Below are positions 1-8,639 of a stretch of DNA of 64,000 nt, piece after piece. How positions within the stretch are numbered: the first letter of the stretch is position 1; each line of letters begins with the position of its first letter. Both the position numbers and the translations under genes were made by a program. Source of the stretch: Thermaerobacter sp. FW80 (GTDB taxonomy: Bacteria; Bacillota; Sulfobacillia; Thermaerobacterales; Thermaerobacteraceae); NCBI RefSeq assembly GCF_004634385.1, contig NZ_CP037895.1:310001-374000 (forward strand), given 5' to 3'. Below the pieces are notes generated by a model that saw nothing but the letters and a program-made list of their open reading frames with translations, was not told where the DNA came from and searched no databases.

Positions 1-409
1 CTGAAGACGATGTTGTCCTTGAAGTCCACCTCGAGCCCCGCGAAGTCGCGGGAGAAGTTGTTCCCTTCGAGGAACACGATGTGATCGGGATCCACCTCGC
101 GGATGGCGGCGATCCATTCGTTGTAGAGATCGTTGAGCATCTGGATGGAGGGCGCGTTGGGCTCGTTCAAGAGATTGTATCCCGCGACGGCGGGCTCCCC
201 GCGATAGTGCCGCGCGATGTGTCGCCAGAGCTCACGCCCCCGGATCTGATAATTCCGGTCGTGCCACAACAACGAGACGCCGTGGGCGTTGTCCGAGTGC
301 CAGTGTTCGTTCTGCCATCCCGGAGCCGCATGCAAGTCGAGGATCACGTAGATGCCAGCCTCGCGCGCAGCCGCGATGGCCCGGTCGAGGTGATGGAATC
401 CCCGCGCTC
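1..409 (-). pseudogene. GH5 glycoside hydrolase, 3' portion, cut by an IS and running off the window edge
   Basis: Reading leftwards from the IS, the frame gives GFHHLDRAIAAAREAGIYV, then ILDLHAAPGWQNEHWHSDN, then a YNLLNEPNAP segment and FLEGNNFSRDF. The LDLHAAPG strand and the NEP motif, whose Glu is the family's acid/base residue, are typical of family 5 endo/exo-glucanases acting on beta-glucans. The second catalytic Glu would lie beyond base 1. The 5' part of the same gene is at 1827-1972. The gene follows xylB, so it was probably part of a polysaccharide/xylose utilisation unit. It is disrupted by the IS256-type element and cannot make a full protein. Confidence 0.85.
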
Positions 410-1826
410 GGTTAAAGTCCCGGGTAGTGGTGGACTTTCCGGCCAGGGTTTAGGCGTGGCTGGTGGCCGTTGACAGCAGCGGTCACCGGCGGCTTCCCTT
501 CGGGTTGGACAAACCCGAGCACGAAGGGAGGTCGGACCACCGGTGACCGCTGACTTCAGGATGGCACTTCTCGAACTGCTGCGCCAGTACCAGGGCGAGC
601 CCGAGGTCGACGCCCTGCGGGAGGGCCTGCGCTGGCTCGCCCAGCAGCTGATGGAGGTCGAGGTCAGCGAACTCATCGGCGCCCAGCGCTACGAGCGCAC
701 CCCGTCGCGCACTACCTACCGAAACGGGTACCGCCCCCGGCGCTGGGACACGCGCGTGGGCACCATCGAGCTGCAGATCCCGAAGTTACGCCGCGGCAGC
801 TACTTCCCCAGCCTCTTGAAGCCGCGGCGGCGCGCGGAGCGGGCCTTGCTGGCCGTGGTGCAGGAGGCCTACGTGCACGGGGTGAGCACGCGCAAGGTGG
901 ACGAGCTGGTCCAGGCGCTGGGCGTCGGGGGCTTGAGCAAGAGCGAGGTCTCCCGCATCTGCGCCGAGCTGGACGAGCACATGGAGCGCTTTCGGAACCG
1001 GCCGCTGGAAGGCGAGTACCCCTACGTGTGGCTGGACGCCAAGGCGGTGAAGGTGCGGCAAGACGGACGGGTGGTGAACATGGCGGCCGTGATCGCCGTG
1101 GGTGTGCGGGAGACAGGGGAACGGGAGGTCCTGGGGTTCGACGTGGGCGCGGCCGAGACGTACGAGTTCTGGCTGGACTTCCTACGTCGCCTGGTGGCCC
1201 GGGGGCTGAAGGGCGTGCGGCTGGTGATCTCGGACGCCCACGAGGGCCTCAAGCGAGCCATCGGTGAGGTGCTGGCAGGCGCCACGTGGCAGCGGTGCCG
1301 GGTGCACTTCATGCGGAACCTGCTGGCGCGGGTGCCCAAGCACGCCCAGTCCATGGTGGCAGCGCTGGTACGGACCATCTTCGCCCAGCCGGACCGTGCC
1401 TCGGCTCGGCAGCAGCTGGAGCAGGTGGCGGCAAACTTGGAGCGGCGGTTCCCCCAGGTGGCGAGCCTGCTGCGGGAGGCCGCGGAGGAGGTTTTGGCCT
1501 ACATGGACTTCCCGCCGGAGCACTGGCGGGGGATCCACTCGACGAACGTCCTGGAGCGGCTGAACCGCGAGCTGGCGCGGCGGTGCGACGTGGTGGGCAT
1601 CTTCCCGAACGTGGCGGCGGTGCTGCGCCTGCTGGGTGCGCTGCTGGAGGAGCAGCAGGACGAGTGGCTGGTGCAGCGGCGGTACTTTAGCCAGGCGTCG
1701 ATGGCGAAGCTCAAGGGCGGTGACGCGTTGGGGAGTGACTCGGTGAGCGCCTTGGCTGTTGCAGCGAGGTAAGCCCATGGAACCCGAGGGGGAGCCGCTT
1801 TTCCACCACTTGCCGGGACACGGCCC
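410..1826 (+). mobile_element. IS256-family insertion sequence inside the GH5 gene
   Basis: A single transposase gene is bounded by imperfect terminal inverted repeats. The left end reads GGTTAAAGTCCCGGGTAGTG and the right end, read inwards, GGGCCGTGTCCCGGCAAGTG; GTCCCGG and AGTGGTGGA are shared. The layout GRTAAAGTCC resembles the ends of IS256 itself. Flanking GH5 sequence shows only an imperfect 8-10 bp target duplication (GAGCGGGGG beside GAGCGCGGGG on the minus strand), so the insertion is not very recent or one flank has mutated. The exact ends are uncertain by 1-2 bases. Confidence 0.82.
543..1772 (+). CDS. IS256-family transposase
   Basis: A 409-residue DDE transposase of the MuDR/IS256 (Transposase_mut) type, the usual length for the family. 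The N-terminal region carries the ERTPSRTTYRNGYRPRRWDT segment typical of the DNA-binding part. The catalytic Asp candidates are in VWLDAKAVKVR (about residue 165) and VISDAHEGLKRA (about 230), and the conserved RVHFMRNLL and STNVLERLNRE (Glu) blocks follow. Translation can start at GTG 543 or at ATG 561, which gives the more usual MALLELL start. The frame is intact, so the element could still be mobile. Confidence 0.95.
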   Translation: MTADFRMALLELLRQYQGEPEVDALREGLRWLAQQLMEVEVSELIGAQRYERTPSRTTYRNGYRPRRWDTRVGTIELQIPKLRRGSYFPSLLKPRRRAERALLAVVQEAYVHGVSTRKVDELVQALGVGGLSKSEVSRICAELDEHMERFRNRPLEGEYPYVWLDAKAVKVRQDGRVVNMAAVIAVGVRETGEREVLGFDVGAAETYEFWLDFLRRLVARGLKGVRLVISDAHEGLKRAIGEVLAGATWQRCRVHFMRNLLARVPKHAQSMVAALVRTIFAQPDRASARQQLEQVAANLERRFPQVASLLREAAEEVLAYMDFPPEHWRGIHSTNVLERLNRELARRCDVVGIFPNVAAVLRLLGALLEEQQDEWLVQRRYFSQASMAKLKGGDALGSDSVSALAVAAR

Positions 1827-1972
1827 CCGCTCGTCGTACGTCCCTGGATTCATGTCGCTCTCGAACATGCGGTAGTTGAAGGGGATCCGCACGGCGGTCA
1901 CCCCGATGCGCCGGAGGAACACCCTGGCCTGCCCACGCCCCGCGCCCATATCCTCGCGAGGGCATCCGTCAT
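1827..1972 (-). pseudogene. GH5 glycoside hydrolase, damaged 5' portion
   Basis: The stop of xylulokinase overlaps an ATG in an ATGA arrangement (ATG at 1972), so this gene was translationally coupled to xylB. The coupled frame gives MTDALARIWARGVG and then runs into a stop. Another frame gives FLRRIGVTAVRIPFNYRMFE followed by SDMNPGTYDERG, which is GH5 sequence directly upstream of the part at 1-409. The family normally has about 50 residues between these two pieces, so there is a deletion with frameshift as well as the IS insertion. The gene was therefore probably already dead or dying before or after the IS arrived. Confidence 0.7.
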
Positions 1973-3552
1973 CTCCCCTCGTTGGGTGGTCCGATCGGCG
2001 CCTCCCGAAAGACCGGCGCCACCTGGCGATACGCTCCGCGGTACGCCAGCAGCAGGGCCTCGTACAGCGACGGCCACGACGCCGGCGGCTCGGTCACGCT
2101 GCCCAGGCGCACCATCGCCTGGCACGCCGAGCGCACGTCGGCGAAGGCCCCCACGCCCACCGCCGCCAAGATCGCGGCCCCCAACGCCGGTCCCTCGTCG
2201 ACGCCCAGGCGCCGCAAGGGAACCCCGAGGACCGCGGCGATGATCTCCCGCCAGACCTCGCTCTTGGCACCTCCCCCCATGATGCGGACCTCCGCCGGTT
2301 CCCCCGCCAGGCGCCGCACCAGGTCCAGGCAATCCCGCAACCCGAAGGCGATCCCCTCCCGGACGGCGCGGGCCAGGTGCTGGCGCCGGTGGCCGAGGCT
2401 CAGGCCGAGGAAGCTGCCGCGGACGAAGGGGTCGAAGTGGGGCGTCCGCTCGCCGGCCAGGTAGGGGAGGAAGAGGAGCCCCTCGGCACCGGGAGGGACC
2501 TCGGCGGCGTCCGCGGTGATCCGGTCGTAGACGTCGGCGCCCTGCCGGGCGGCCTCGGCGGCCTCGGCCGCGTAGAGGGCATCCCGCAACCAGCGCAGGG
2601 ACCCGCCGGCGCTGAGCATGACGCCCATGGCATGCCACAGGCCCGGCACCGCGTGGCAGAAGCTGTGCACGGTCTTCAAGCTCTCGGGTTCCAGCCCTGG
2701 CGGTGCCGCGACATCGTCGGCCCTGGGGTGCACCGGCTCCTCGCTGGGCAGGAAGACCACCCCCGAGGTGCCGACCGCCACCGCGGCGATGCCGGGTGTG
2801 ACCGCCCCTGCCGCCACGGCCCCCGCCGCCTGGTCGCCCGCTCCGGCCACCACGGGCGTGCCCGCGGCCAGCCCGGTCGCCCGCGCCGCCTCCTCCGACA
2901 CGGCGCCCGTCACGTCGGCGCTCTCGTACAAGGCGGGGAGGATGCGCTCGTCGATGTCCAGGGCGGCGAGGATCTCCTGGGACCACCGCCGGCCGGCGAC
3001 GTCCAGGAGCAGCGTCCCCGACGCATCGGTCACGTCGGTGGCGATCGCCCCGGTCAGGCGGAAGCGCACGTAGTCCTTGGGAAGGAGCAGGTGGGCCAGC
3101 CGGGCGTAGGCGTCGGGTTCGTGCTCCCTCAGCCAGAGGAGCTTGGGGGCGGTGAAGCCCGTCAGTGCCGGGTTGCCCGCCAGGGCGTACAGCCGCTCGC
3201 TCCCCACCCGCGCCTCGATGGCGTCGCACTGCGCCACGGTCCGCTGGTCGTTCCAGAGCAGGGCCGGACGGATCACCGCTCCGCGGCCGTCGAGGAAGAC
3301 GGACCCGTGCATCTGGCCGGTCAGGCCGACGCCCCGGATCGCCCCGGCGCCCACCTGCGCGACGAGGCTGCGCAGGCACCGGACGGCGCCGCTCCACCAT
3401 TCCTCGGGATCCTGCTCCGTCCACCCGGGCCTCGGCATCGCGAAGCCGTATTCCGTGGTGGCCTCCGCCCGCACGACGCCTTCGGCGTCGACGGCCAGCG
3501 CCCGGCACCCGGTGGTCCCGACGTCGATTCCCACGAAGAGCTCGGCGGCCAT
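1969..3552 (-). CDS. xylB: Xylulokinase (FGGY family)
   Basis: Phosphorylates D-xylulose to xylulose 5-phosphate in the cytoplasm. The 527-residue protein has the FGGY N-terminal ATPase signature FVGIDVGTTGCRALAVD, the substrate loop GLTGQMHGSVFLD and LLWNDQRT, and the C-terminal phosphate region GERTPHFDP, IMGGGAKSEVW and EGPALGAAILAA. Length is slightly above the usual 490-500. ATG 3552 has AGGTGAGG upstream and is preferred; GTG 3561 is also open. It follows the xylose isomerase remnant by a few bases and overlaps the GH5 start by ATGA, so it was the middle gene of a xylA-xylB-GH5 operon. With xylA truncated, its xylulose must come from elsewhere. Confidence 0.95.
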   Translation of the reverse strand: MAAELFVGIDVGTTGCRALAVDAEGVVRAEATTEYGFAMPRPGWTEQDPEEWWSGAVRCLRSLVAQVGAGAIRGVGLTGQMHGSVFLDGRGAVIRPALLWNDQRTVAQCDAIEARVGSERLYALAGNPALTGFTAPKLLWLREHEPDAYARLAHLLLPKDYVRFRLTGAIATDVTDASGTLLLDVAGRRWSQEILAALDIDERILPALYESADVTGAVSEEAARATGLAAGTPVVAGAGDQAAGAVAAGAVTPGIAAVAVGTSGVVFLPSEEPVHPRADDVAAPPGLEPESLKTVHSFCHAVPGLWHAMGVMLSAGGSLRWLRDALYAAEAAEAARQGADVYDRITADAAEVPPGAEGLLFLPYLAGERTPHFDPFVRGSFLGLSLGHRRQHLARAVREGIAFGLRDCLDLVRRLAGEPAEVRIMGGGAKSEVWREIIAAVLGVPLRRLGVDEGPALGAAILAAVGVGAFADVRSACQAMVRLGSVTEPPASWPSLYEALLLAYRGAYRQVAPVFREAPIGPPNEGR

Positions 3553-3561
3553 CCGCCTCAC

Positions 3562-4065
3562 CTACGAACGGCTGTACTTGGCCACGACCTGGCGCTCGAA
3601 CTCCTCGTCGAGGCCGAAGGCCCGCCAGAAGGCGCGGTAGGCGCCCACCGCATCGGCGCGGGCCTTGGCCGCGGCCAGGGCCTCGTCATCCATGCGTTCG
3701 GCGATGGCCAGCAGGAACTCCAGCTGGATCACCGACTGGCGCACCGCGGCGATGGGGTCTTCCGTGTAGGGGTAGAGGTCGAAGCCGATGTACCCGTCGT
3801 AGCCGCCCTTGAGCAGCTCCCGCAGCAGGTCCACCTGCTGCTCGATGAACTGCGTGCCGACCATGTTGTCGTCGTCGAACGAGCCCCAACCCGAGTTGGC
3901 GTGCTGGTGCCCCAGGAGCCCCTCCGCCAGCAGCAGCCCGGCGTACTCGCCCAGGGGCTCGCCGTTCATGATCAGGTGCTGCCAGTCCATGTTGATCTTG
4001 ACCCGTGAGACGTCGGTCCCCATCTCGGCCAGCTTCTTGATGATGAACAGGGCCATCCCGATGTT
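3562..4065 (-). pseudogene. xylA: Xylose isomerase, C-terminal remnant
   Basis: The frame reads RNIGMALFIIKKLAEMG and includes VKINMDWQHLIMNGEPLGEY, LLGHQHANSGWGSFDDDN and GYIGFDLYPYTEDP. The last two carry the His and Asp residues that bind the two metals in xylose isomerases. About 165 residues remain of a family length near 390, so the N-terminal half of the TIM barrel is gone. The reading frame ends at the boundary with the truncated ROK gene on the other strand. An internal ATG at 4056 could start a short product, but it would lack the catalytic His of the N-terminal half. The downstream spacing to xylB is intact. Confidence 0.85.
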
Positions 4066-4067
4066 GC

Positions 4068-5153
4068 GAAGAGGTCGGGGTCGGCACCGGACGGGTCGGA
4101 CGACGCCCGCGGCTGCTCCGCCTCAACCGGGGTGCCGGGTTCGTCCTCGGCGGCGAGATCGGGGTCGACTTCCTGAACGTCACGGTGCTGGACCTGACGG
4201 GCCAGGTGGTCTGGAAGGTGCGGGAACAGGCCGACAACCGGCGCCGGCCCGCGGAGACCATGGCGCGGCTGGCCGAGCTCATGGCGGCTGCCGCCGCGCG
4301 CCAGCGGGACACCCCGCGGGGCCTGCTGGGCATCGGCATCGGCGTGCCCGGGCTGGTGGACCAGGAGCGGGGCGTGTTGCTCTACGCGCCCAACCTGCGG
4401 TGGGAAGACGTGGCGGTCGGCCCCTACTTCGCCGAGCGCTTCGGTGTCCCCGTCCAGGTGGAGAACGAGGCCAATGCCGGGGCGATGGCCGAGGCGTGGT
4501 GCGGCGTCGCGCGCGGCACCCGGCACGCGGTCTACTACAGCGTCGGCATCGGCGTCGGCACGGGGATCATCATCCAGGGGGAGCTGGTCCGCGGGAGCGG
4601 CGGGATGGCGGGGGAGATCGGCCACACCACCGTCGACGTCACGGGTCCGCGGTGCGCGTGCGGCAACCGCGGCTGCCTCGAGGTCTACGCCTCGGAGGCG
4701 GCGCTGCGGCGGTTCTACCAGCAGCTGGCGGGGCCGCAGGCCGCGGATCGCGGCCGCCATCCCCGCGGCGAGGAGGCGGCCGATGGCCGGCCGAACGGGG
4801 CAGCGGGGACGGACGACACCCCGCCCAGCACCCACGACATCGTCGAGGCGGCCAAGGGGGGCGACGCGGCGGCCACCGCGGCCCTGAACCGCGTCGCCAC
4901 CTACCTCGGGGTGAGCGTCGCCAACGCCATCAACACCTTCAATCCGGACATGGTGATCATCGGGGGGCCGCTGGTGGAGGCGGGCCGGTTCATCCTGGAG
5001 CCGATCCGGCAGATCGCCACGGAACGCGCCCTCCCGTTGATGCAGCGCCGGACCAGGATCGTGCTGGCCGAGTGCGGCCCCGACGCCTGCGCCATCGGCG
5101 CCGGGGTCATGGCCCTGCAGGACCTGTTCCGGGTACGGGTCGTGACGGGGTGA
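4068..5153 (+). pseudogene. ROK/XylR-type sugar regulator lacking its HTH domain
   Basis: From about 4068 the frame reads EEVGVGTGRVGRRPRLLRLN then GAGFVLGGEIGVDFLNVTVL, which is the point where XylR-type ROK repressors pass from the winged helix to the sugar-kinase-like domain. The ROK zinc motif CACGNRGCLE and the phosphate loops GIGVPGLVD and GIGVGTGIII are present. About 75 N-terminal residues with the DNA-binding helices are missing. The first ATG is at 4185, inside the ATPase fold. A 35-residue low-complexity insert sits near 4735-4830. In the intact ancestor this would have repressed the divergent xylA; the shared promoter region is gone. Confidence 0.82.
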
Positions 5154-5190
5154 GCGCGACGTCGTCACCGGGTGCGCGCCACCGTCCCCC

Positions 5191-5338
5191 GGATCCAGCG
5201 ATGCGCCCCCGCCCGTTGGATCCGGCTGGAGCCCGCGATGCGTCCCCATCCGCGGGGTCCGGCTGGATCCGGCGATGCGCCCCCGTCCGCTGGGTCCGGA
5301 TGGACGCCGCGATGCACCCCCAGGTGCGGGATCCGGTA
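5191..5338. repeat. Four 37-bp tandem repeats
   Basis: Units start at 5191, 5228, 5265 and 5302. Each begins GGAxCCxGCGATGCGxCCCC and ends with a (G)GTCCGG- or GATCCGG-type block. The units differ at several positions, so the array is not new. It lies in the 220-bp gap between the ROK remnant and the convergent thioesterase gene; no gene is supported there. Confidence 0.85.
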
Positions 5339-5376
5339 CGGCGACCGGAGGGAGGTCGGCGGCGGGTGCTGGCCTG

Positions 5377-5943
5377 TCAGTCCGCGACGGGCGCTCCCTC
5401 CACCAGCCGGTAGCGCTCCAGGGCGCGACGCCAGTCGTCGGGGAGGGGTGCGGGCCGCCCGGTGGGCCCCAGGTGGACGGCCACCACCCGCCCGCGGGCG
5501 AGTTCCTCCGCTTCGGGCAGCCGCACGACCCGGTGGCCGAAGGTGATGCTCGTCCGACCCAGCGCCTCGATCCAGGTCTGCACCTCCAACCGATCGTCGA
5601 ACCGGGCCGGCGCGCGATAGTCGCACTCGGCGTGGGCGACCACCAGCGCGCCGATCCCGCCGCCCCTCTCGGCCCCGGCGCCGTTGCCGGACGAACCAGC
5701 CCGGGCAGCGGTGGCCGCCATGCTCTCCCCCGCCGTGGGCACCGCAGCGCCCGCGGGGGCGAGCCGTCCCTCCGGCGAGGCGCCGCGCGCCTCCCGCAGC
5801 AGGTCGACCCGCCCGACCTCGAAGTAGACGAAGTAGTTCCCGTAATAGACCACCCCCTGCGCGTCCGTCTCCGCGAAGCGGACCCGCAGGGGGGAGCGCA
5901 CCACCCGTCCTCGCATCGCATCCGGTGTCGCGCCGTCTGCCAT
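5377..5943 (-). CDS. YbgC-like acyl-CoA thioesterase (hot-dog fold)
   Basis: A 4-hydroxybenzoyl-CoA thioesterase-family protein expected to hydrolyse short or medium acyl-CoA. The catalytic motif is FAETDAQGVVYYGNYFVYFE (residues about 23-42), whose Asp is the family nucleophile/base, and the later strands read CDYRAPARFDDRLEVQTWIE and ITFGHRVVRL. Between the two halves, after about residue 50, is a roughly 40-residue Ala/Gly-rich insert (APAGAAVPTAGES to GNGAGAERGGG) not found in typical 130-150-residue members; the protein here is 188 residues. Start ATG 5943 (MADGATPD) is chosen over an upstream in-frame ATG because it sits just before the conserved domain. Confidence 0.85.
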   Translation of the reverse strand: MADGATPDAMRGRVVRSPLRVRFAETDAQGVVYYGNYFVYFEVGRVDLLREARGASPEGRLAPAGAAVPTAGESMAATAARAGSSGNGAGAERGGGIGALVVAHAECDYRAPARFDDRLEVQTWIEALGRTSITFGHRVVRLPEAEELARGRVVAVHLGPTGRPAPLPDDWRRALERYRLVEGAPVAD

Positions 5944-6025
5944 CGGTCGTCCTCGCCCCCGCCGCCCTCCCGCGGCGGCGCCCCGCACCGCCTCTCCCCG
6001 CCACCATCCCCCGGTGGATGTCCGG

Positions 6026-6331
6026 TCAGAACCCCAGCAGCATCCGGGCCCGTTCCGACATCATGTCGGGCCGCCACGGCGGGTTCCACACCAGCCGGAC
6101 GCGCGCCTCCTTGACCCCCTCCAGGCGCTCGATGGCCTGCTTCGCCTGGCTGACGATCTGATCGCCCAGGGGGCAGCCCAGCGCCGTCAGGGTCATGTCG
6201 ACCTCCACGACGCCGTCGTCGTCGACCTCGCACCGGTAGACCAGCCCCAGGTCGACGACGTTGAGGCCGATCTCCGGGTCGATCACGTCGGTCAGGGCCT
6301 CCCGCACCTGTTCCTCGGTGACCTTGGCCAT
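6026..6331 (-). CDS. MIP18/PaaD-family (DUF59) iron-sulfur assembly protein
   Basis: A 101-residue protein that matches the whole MIP18 domain: VREALTDVIDPEIGLNVVDL (N-terminal helix and DPE motif), GLVYRCEVDDDG, then DMTLTALGCPLGD with the conserved Cys, and a C-terminal RLVWNPPWRPDMMSERAR. Family members (SufT, PaaD) help insert Fe-S clusters into target proteins. ATG 6331 follows GAGGTGAG on the minus strand. It stands alone and is divergent from the transketolase genes. Which cluster or enzyme it serves cannot be told from the sequence. Confidence 0.92.
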   Translation of the reverse strand: MAKVTEEQVREALTDVIDPEIGLNVVDLGLVYRCEVDDDGVVEVDMTLTALGCPLGDQIVSQAKQAIERLEGVKEARVRLVWNPPWRPDMMSERARMLLGF

Positions 6332-6517
6332 GGTCTCACCTCCCGCGCCGGCAAGCCGCGGTCCGCAGGCCCGGGGCACGGGCGACCCCCGACGACGGCC
6401 CGCGGCGGCCGGCTCACCCATAAGGATAACGCAACGGCTCCGCCCGTCGTGTATCCTAGGGGCGGGCCGCGCCGCGGCGGCGGCCGCCGGCCCCCCGGCG
6501 GGACCGACCGCCCCCGG

Positions 6518-6546
6518 TTGAGTCCCGCGGGCAAGCCGGGCATAAT
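6518..6546 (+). promoter_or_regulatory. σA-type promoter for the transketolase pair
   Basis: TTGAGT (6518-6523), a 17-bp spacer, then CATAAT (6541-6546). It lies 80 bp before the transketolase ATG on the same strand. The rest of the gap (6332-6625) shows no gene. Confidence 0.6.
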
Positions 6547-6625
6547 CGGGCCAAGTCCAACCCCTGCGCGGTCCCCCACGCGCAGCGGCCTCGCGTTCCC
6601 CTGGATGCACGGCCGGCAGGAGGCG

Positions 6626-7504
6626 ATGCACGTGCCTGCACCGACGGTTCCGGCAGAGACGCTGGCGTCGCTGGAAGAAAGGGCGCGCCAGCTGCGCCGC
6701 CACGTGATCCGCATGATCGCCGCGGCGGGCTCGGGCCACCCGGGCGGCTCCCTGTCCGCGACGGAGATCGTCACCGCGCTGTACTTCCACGTGATGCGCC
6801 ACGATCCGGCCCGCCCCAACTGGGCGGACCGCGACCGGTTCGTCCTGAGCAAGGGGCACGGGGTGCCCATCGTCTACGCCGCCCTGGCCGAGGCCGGCTA
6901 CTTCCCCGTGGGCTGGCTCGAGACGCTGCGCAAGCTGGGCAGCCCCCTCCAGGGACACCCGTCGCGGCGCGACTGTCCGGGCATCGAGGCATCCACCGGC
7001 TCCTTGGGCCAGGGGCTCTCCATCGCCGCGGGGATGGCCCTGGCCGGCAAGCTGGACGGCAAGGACTACCGCGTGTTCGTCCTGCTGGGCGACGGCGAGA
7101 TCCAGGAGGGCCAGGTCTGGGAGGCGGCGATGTTCGCCGGGCACCACCGCCTGGACAACCTGATCGCGATCCTGGACTACAACCGCTACCAGCTGGATGA
7201 CGCGGTGGACGCCATCGTCTCCCTGGAGCCGGTGGCCGACAAGTGGCGCGCCTTCGGCTGGGACGTGGAGGAGATCGACGGCCACGACCTGGCGCAGGTG
7301 GTCGCGGCCCTGGAGCGGGCGCGGGCGGGCACGGGCCGCCCGGTGATGATCGTCGCCCACACCGTCAAGGGCAAGGGCGTCTCGTTCATGGAGAACAACA
7401 ACGAGTTCCATGGCCGCGCGCCGACACCCGAGGAGACCCAGCGGGCGCTGGCGGAGCTGGAGGGCGGCACGCCGGCGAGCGCCCCGGGCGCCGGTCCGTC
7501 CTAG
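6626..7504 (+). CDS. Transketolase, N-terminal (thiamine-diphosphate) subunit
   Basis: The first half of a split transketolase, 292 residues. It carries AAGSGHPGGSLSATEIV, the FVLSKGHGVPIVYAALAEAG helix and the ThDP/metal-binding block LLGDGEIQEGQVWEAA with a following DYNRYQLD, then AHTVKGKGVSFMENNNEFHG. In such organisms the enzyme is a heterotetramer of this chain and the one encoded 86 bp downstream, acting in the non-oxidative pentose phosphate pathway. ATG 6626 has GGCAGGAGGC ahead of it. A copy of the CCGGTTCGTC element lies inside the gene at 6835. Confidence 0.95.
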   Translation: MHVPAPTVPAETLASLEERARQLRRHVIRMIAAAGSGHPGGSLSATEIVTALYFHVMRHDPARPNWADRDRFVLSKGHGVPIVYAALAEAGYFPVGWLETLRKLGSPLQGHPSRRDCPGIEASTGSLGQGLSIAAGMALAGKLDGKDYRVFVLLGDGEIQEGQVWEAAMFAGHHRLDNLIAILDYNRYQLDDAVDAIVSLEPVADKWRAFGWDVEEIDGHDLAQVVAALERARAGTGRPVMIVAHTVKGKGVSFMENNNEFHGRAPTPEETQRALAELEGGTPASAPGAGPS

Positions 7505-7590
7505 GTCCCCGGCGGTCCGGAGCGCAGGGCGCGCCGCCGACCCGAGGTCGGGCCTCCGCGGACCCGGACGGGACGAAGGGCGAGGAGGGG

Positions 7591-8580
7591 ATGGGGATGT
7601 TCGGCCTCCCAACGGGGAAGCCCACGCGCCAGGCCTTCGGCGAGACCCTGGTCGAACTGGGACGCCAGCGCCCGGAGCTGGTGGTCCTGGACGGCGACCT
7701 GTCCAAGTCGACCTACACGCGGTACTTCGCCAAGGAGTTTCCGGACCGGTTCTTCAACGTGGGCATCGCCGAGGCGAACATGGTCGGCCTGGCGGCCGGG
7801 CTGGCCTCCTGCGGCAAGATCCCGGTCTGCGCGAGCTTCGCGGCCTTCCTCATGTGCAAGGCCTTCGACCAGATGCGCATCGCGGTCAACTACGCCGGGC
7901 TGAACGTCAAGTTCGTCGGCAGCCACGGCGGCATCAGCATCGGTGAGGACGGCGTCAGCCAAATGGCGGTGGAGGACGTGGCCCTGGCCCAGGCGCTGCC
8001 GGGCTTCGTGGTCCTGGTCCCCGCGGACGAACCGGCCACCCGCCGCGTGGTGGCCGCGGCCCTGGACCACCCGGGGCCGGTCTACATCCGGGTGGGGCGG
8101 CCCAAGGCGCCCCTGGTCTACGATTCGCGTCCCTTCGACTTCGCCATCGGCAAGGCGGTCACGGTGCGCGAGGGAAGGGATCTGACCATCGCCGCCAACG
8201 GCCTGATGGTGGCCGCCGCCCTGGTCGCTGCCGAGCGGCTGGCGGCCGAGGGCATCGAGGCGCGGGTGCTGGACTTCGCCTGCGTCAAGCCCCTGGACCG
8301 GGACGCCGTGCAGGCGGCGGCCGAGGAGACGGGGGCCCTGGTGGTGGCCGAGGAGCACCTCAAGGCCGGCGGCCTGGGCAGCGCCATCGCCATGGCCCTG
8401 GCGGAGACGGTCCCGGTGCCGGCCGAGTTCGTGGCCATCCAGGACACCTACGCCGAGTCCGGGGACCCGGAGCAGCTGATGCAGAAGTACGGCCTCAGCC
8501 CCGACGCCATCGTGACGGCGGCCCGGCGGGCGCTGGAGCGGAAGCGGGCGGGCGTGGCGGGCACTGCCTCGCGGCACTGA
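7591..8580 (+). CDS. Transketolase, C-terminal subunit
   Basis: The second half of the split transketolase, 329 residues: pyrimidine-binding domain (ELVVLDGDLSKSTYTRYFAK, RFFNVGIAEANMVGLAAGLA with the Glu that activates ThDP, and VGSHGGISIGEDGVSQM) followed by the transketolase C-terminal domain (TIAANGLMVAAALVAAERLA, VVAEEHLKAGGLGSAIA). ATG 7591 is preceded by GAGGAGGGG. It is co-directional with the N-terminal subunit, and a GC-rich hairpin follows the stop. The motif element lies at 8026, where it encodes DEPA. Confidence 0.95.
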   Translation: MGMFGLPTGKPTRQAFGETLVELGRQRPELVVLDGDLSKSTYTRYFAKEFPDRFFNVGIAEANMVGLAAGLASCGKIPVCASFAAFLMCKAFDQMRIAVNYAGLNVKFVGSHGGISIGEDGVSQMAVEDVALAQALPGFVVLVPADEPATRRVVAAALDHPGPVYIRVGRPKAPLVYDSRPFDFAIGKAVTVREGRDLTIAANGLMVAAALVAAERLAAEGIEARVLDFACVKPLDRDAVQAAAEETGALVVAEEHLKAGGLGSAIAMALAETVPVPAEFVAIQDTYAESGDPEQLMQKYGLSPDAIVTAARRALERKRAGVAGTASRH

Positions 8581-8596
8581 GGCGGTGGCTCCGCCC

Positions 8597-8639
8597 GCCC
8601 GGGCGCGGCCGGGCTCTGGGAGCCCGGCCGCGCCCGGGC
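8597..8639. terminator. 20-bp perfect GC hairpin after transketolase
   Basis: A 20-bp perfect inverted repeat starting GCCCGGGCGCGGCC with a 3-base loop TGG, 16 bp after the transketolase stop. There is no T-tract, so if it terminates transcription it is not a textbook Rho-independent terminator. Confidence 0.55.

Noticed and set aside
1876-4008. A 710-codon plus-strand open frame opposite xylB
   Set aside because: Antisense to a clear FGGY kinase; translation is Gly/Arg/Pro/His-rich and repetitive, an effect of high GC third positions.
3562-4056. A complete short TIM-barrel sugar isomerase from ATG 4056
   Set aside because: The metal-binding half is present but the N-terminal half with the catalytic His is absent, and the frame continues upstream of the ATG to the deletion junction.
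5191-5338. CRISPR array
   Set aside because: 37-bp units are directly joined with no unique spacers and no cas genes nearby.
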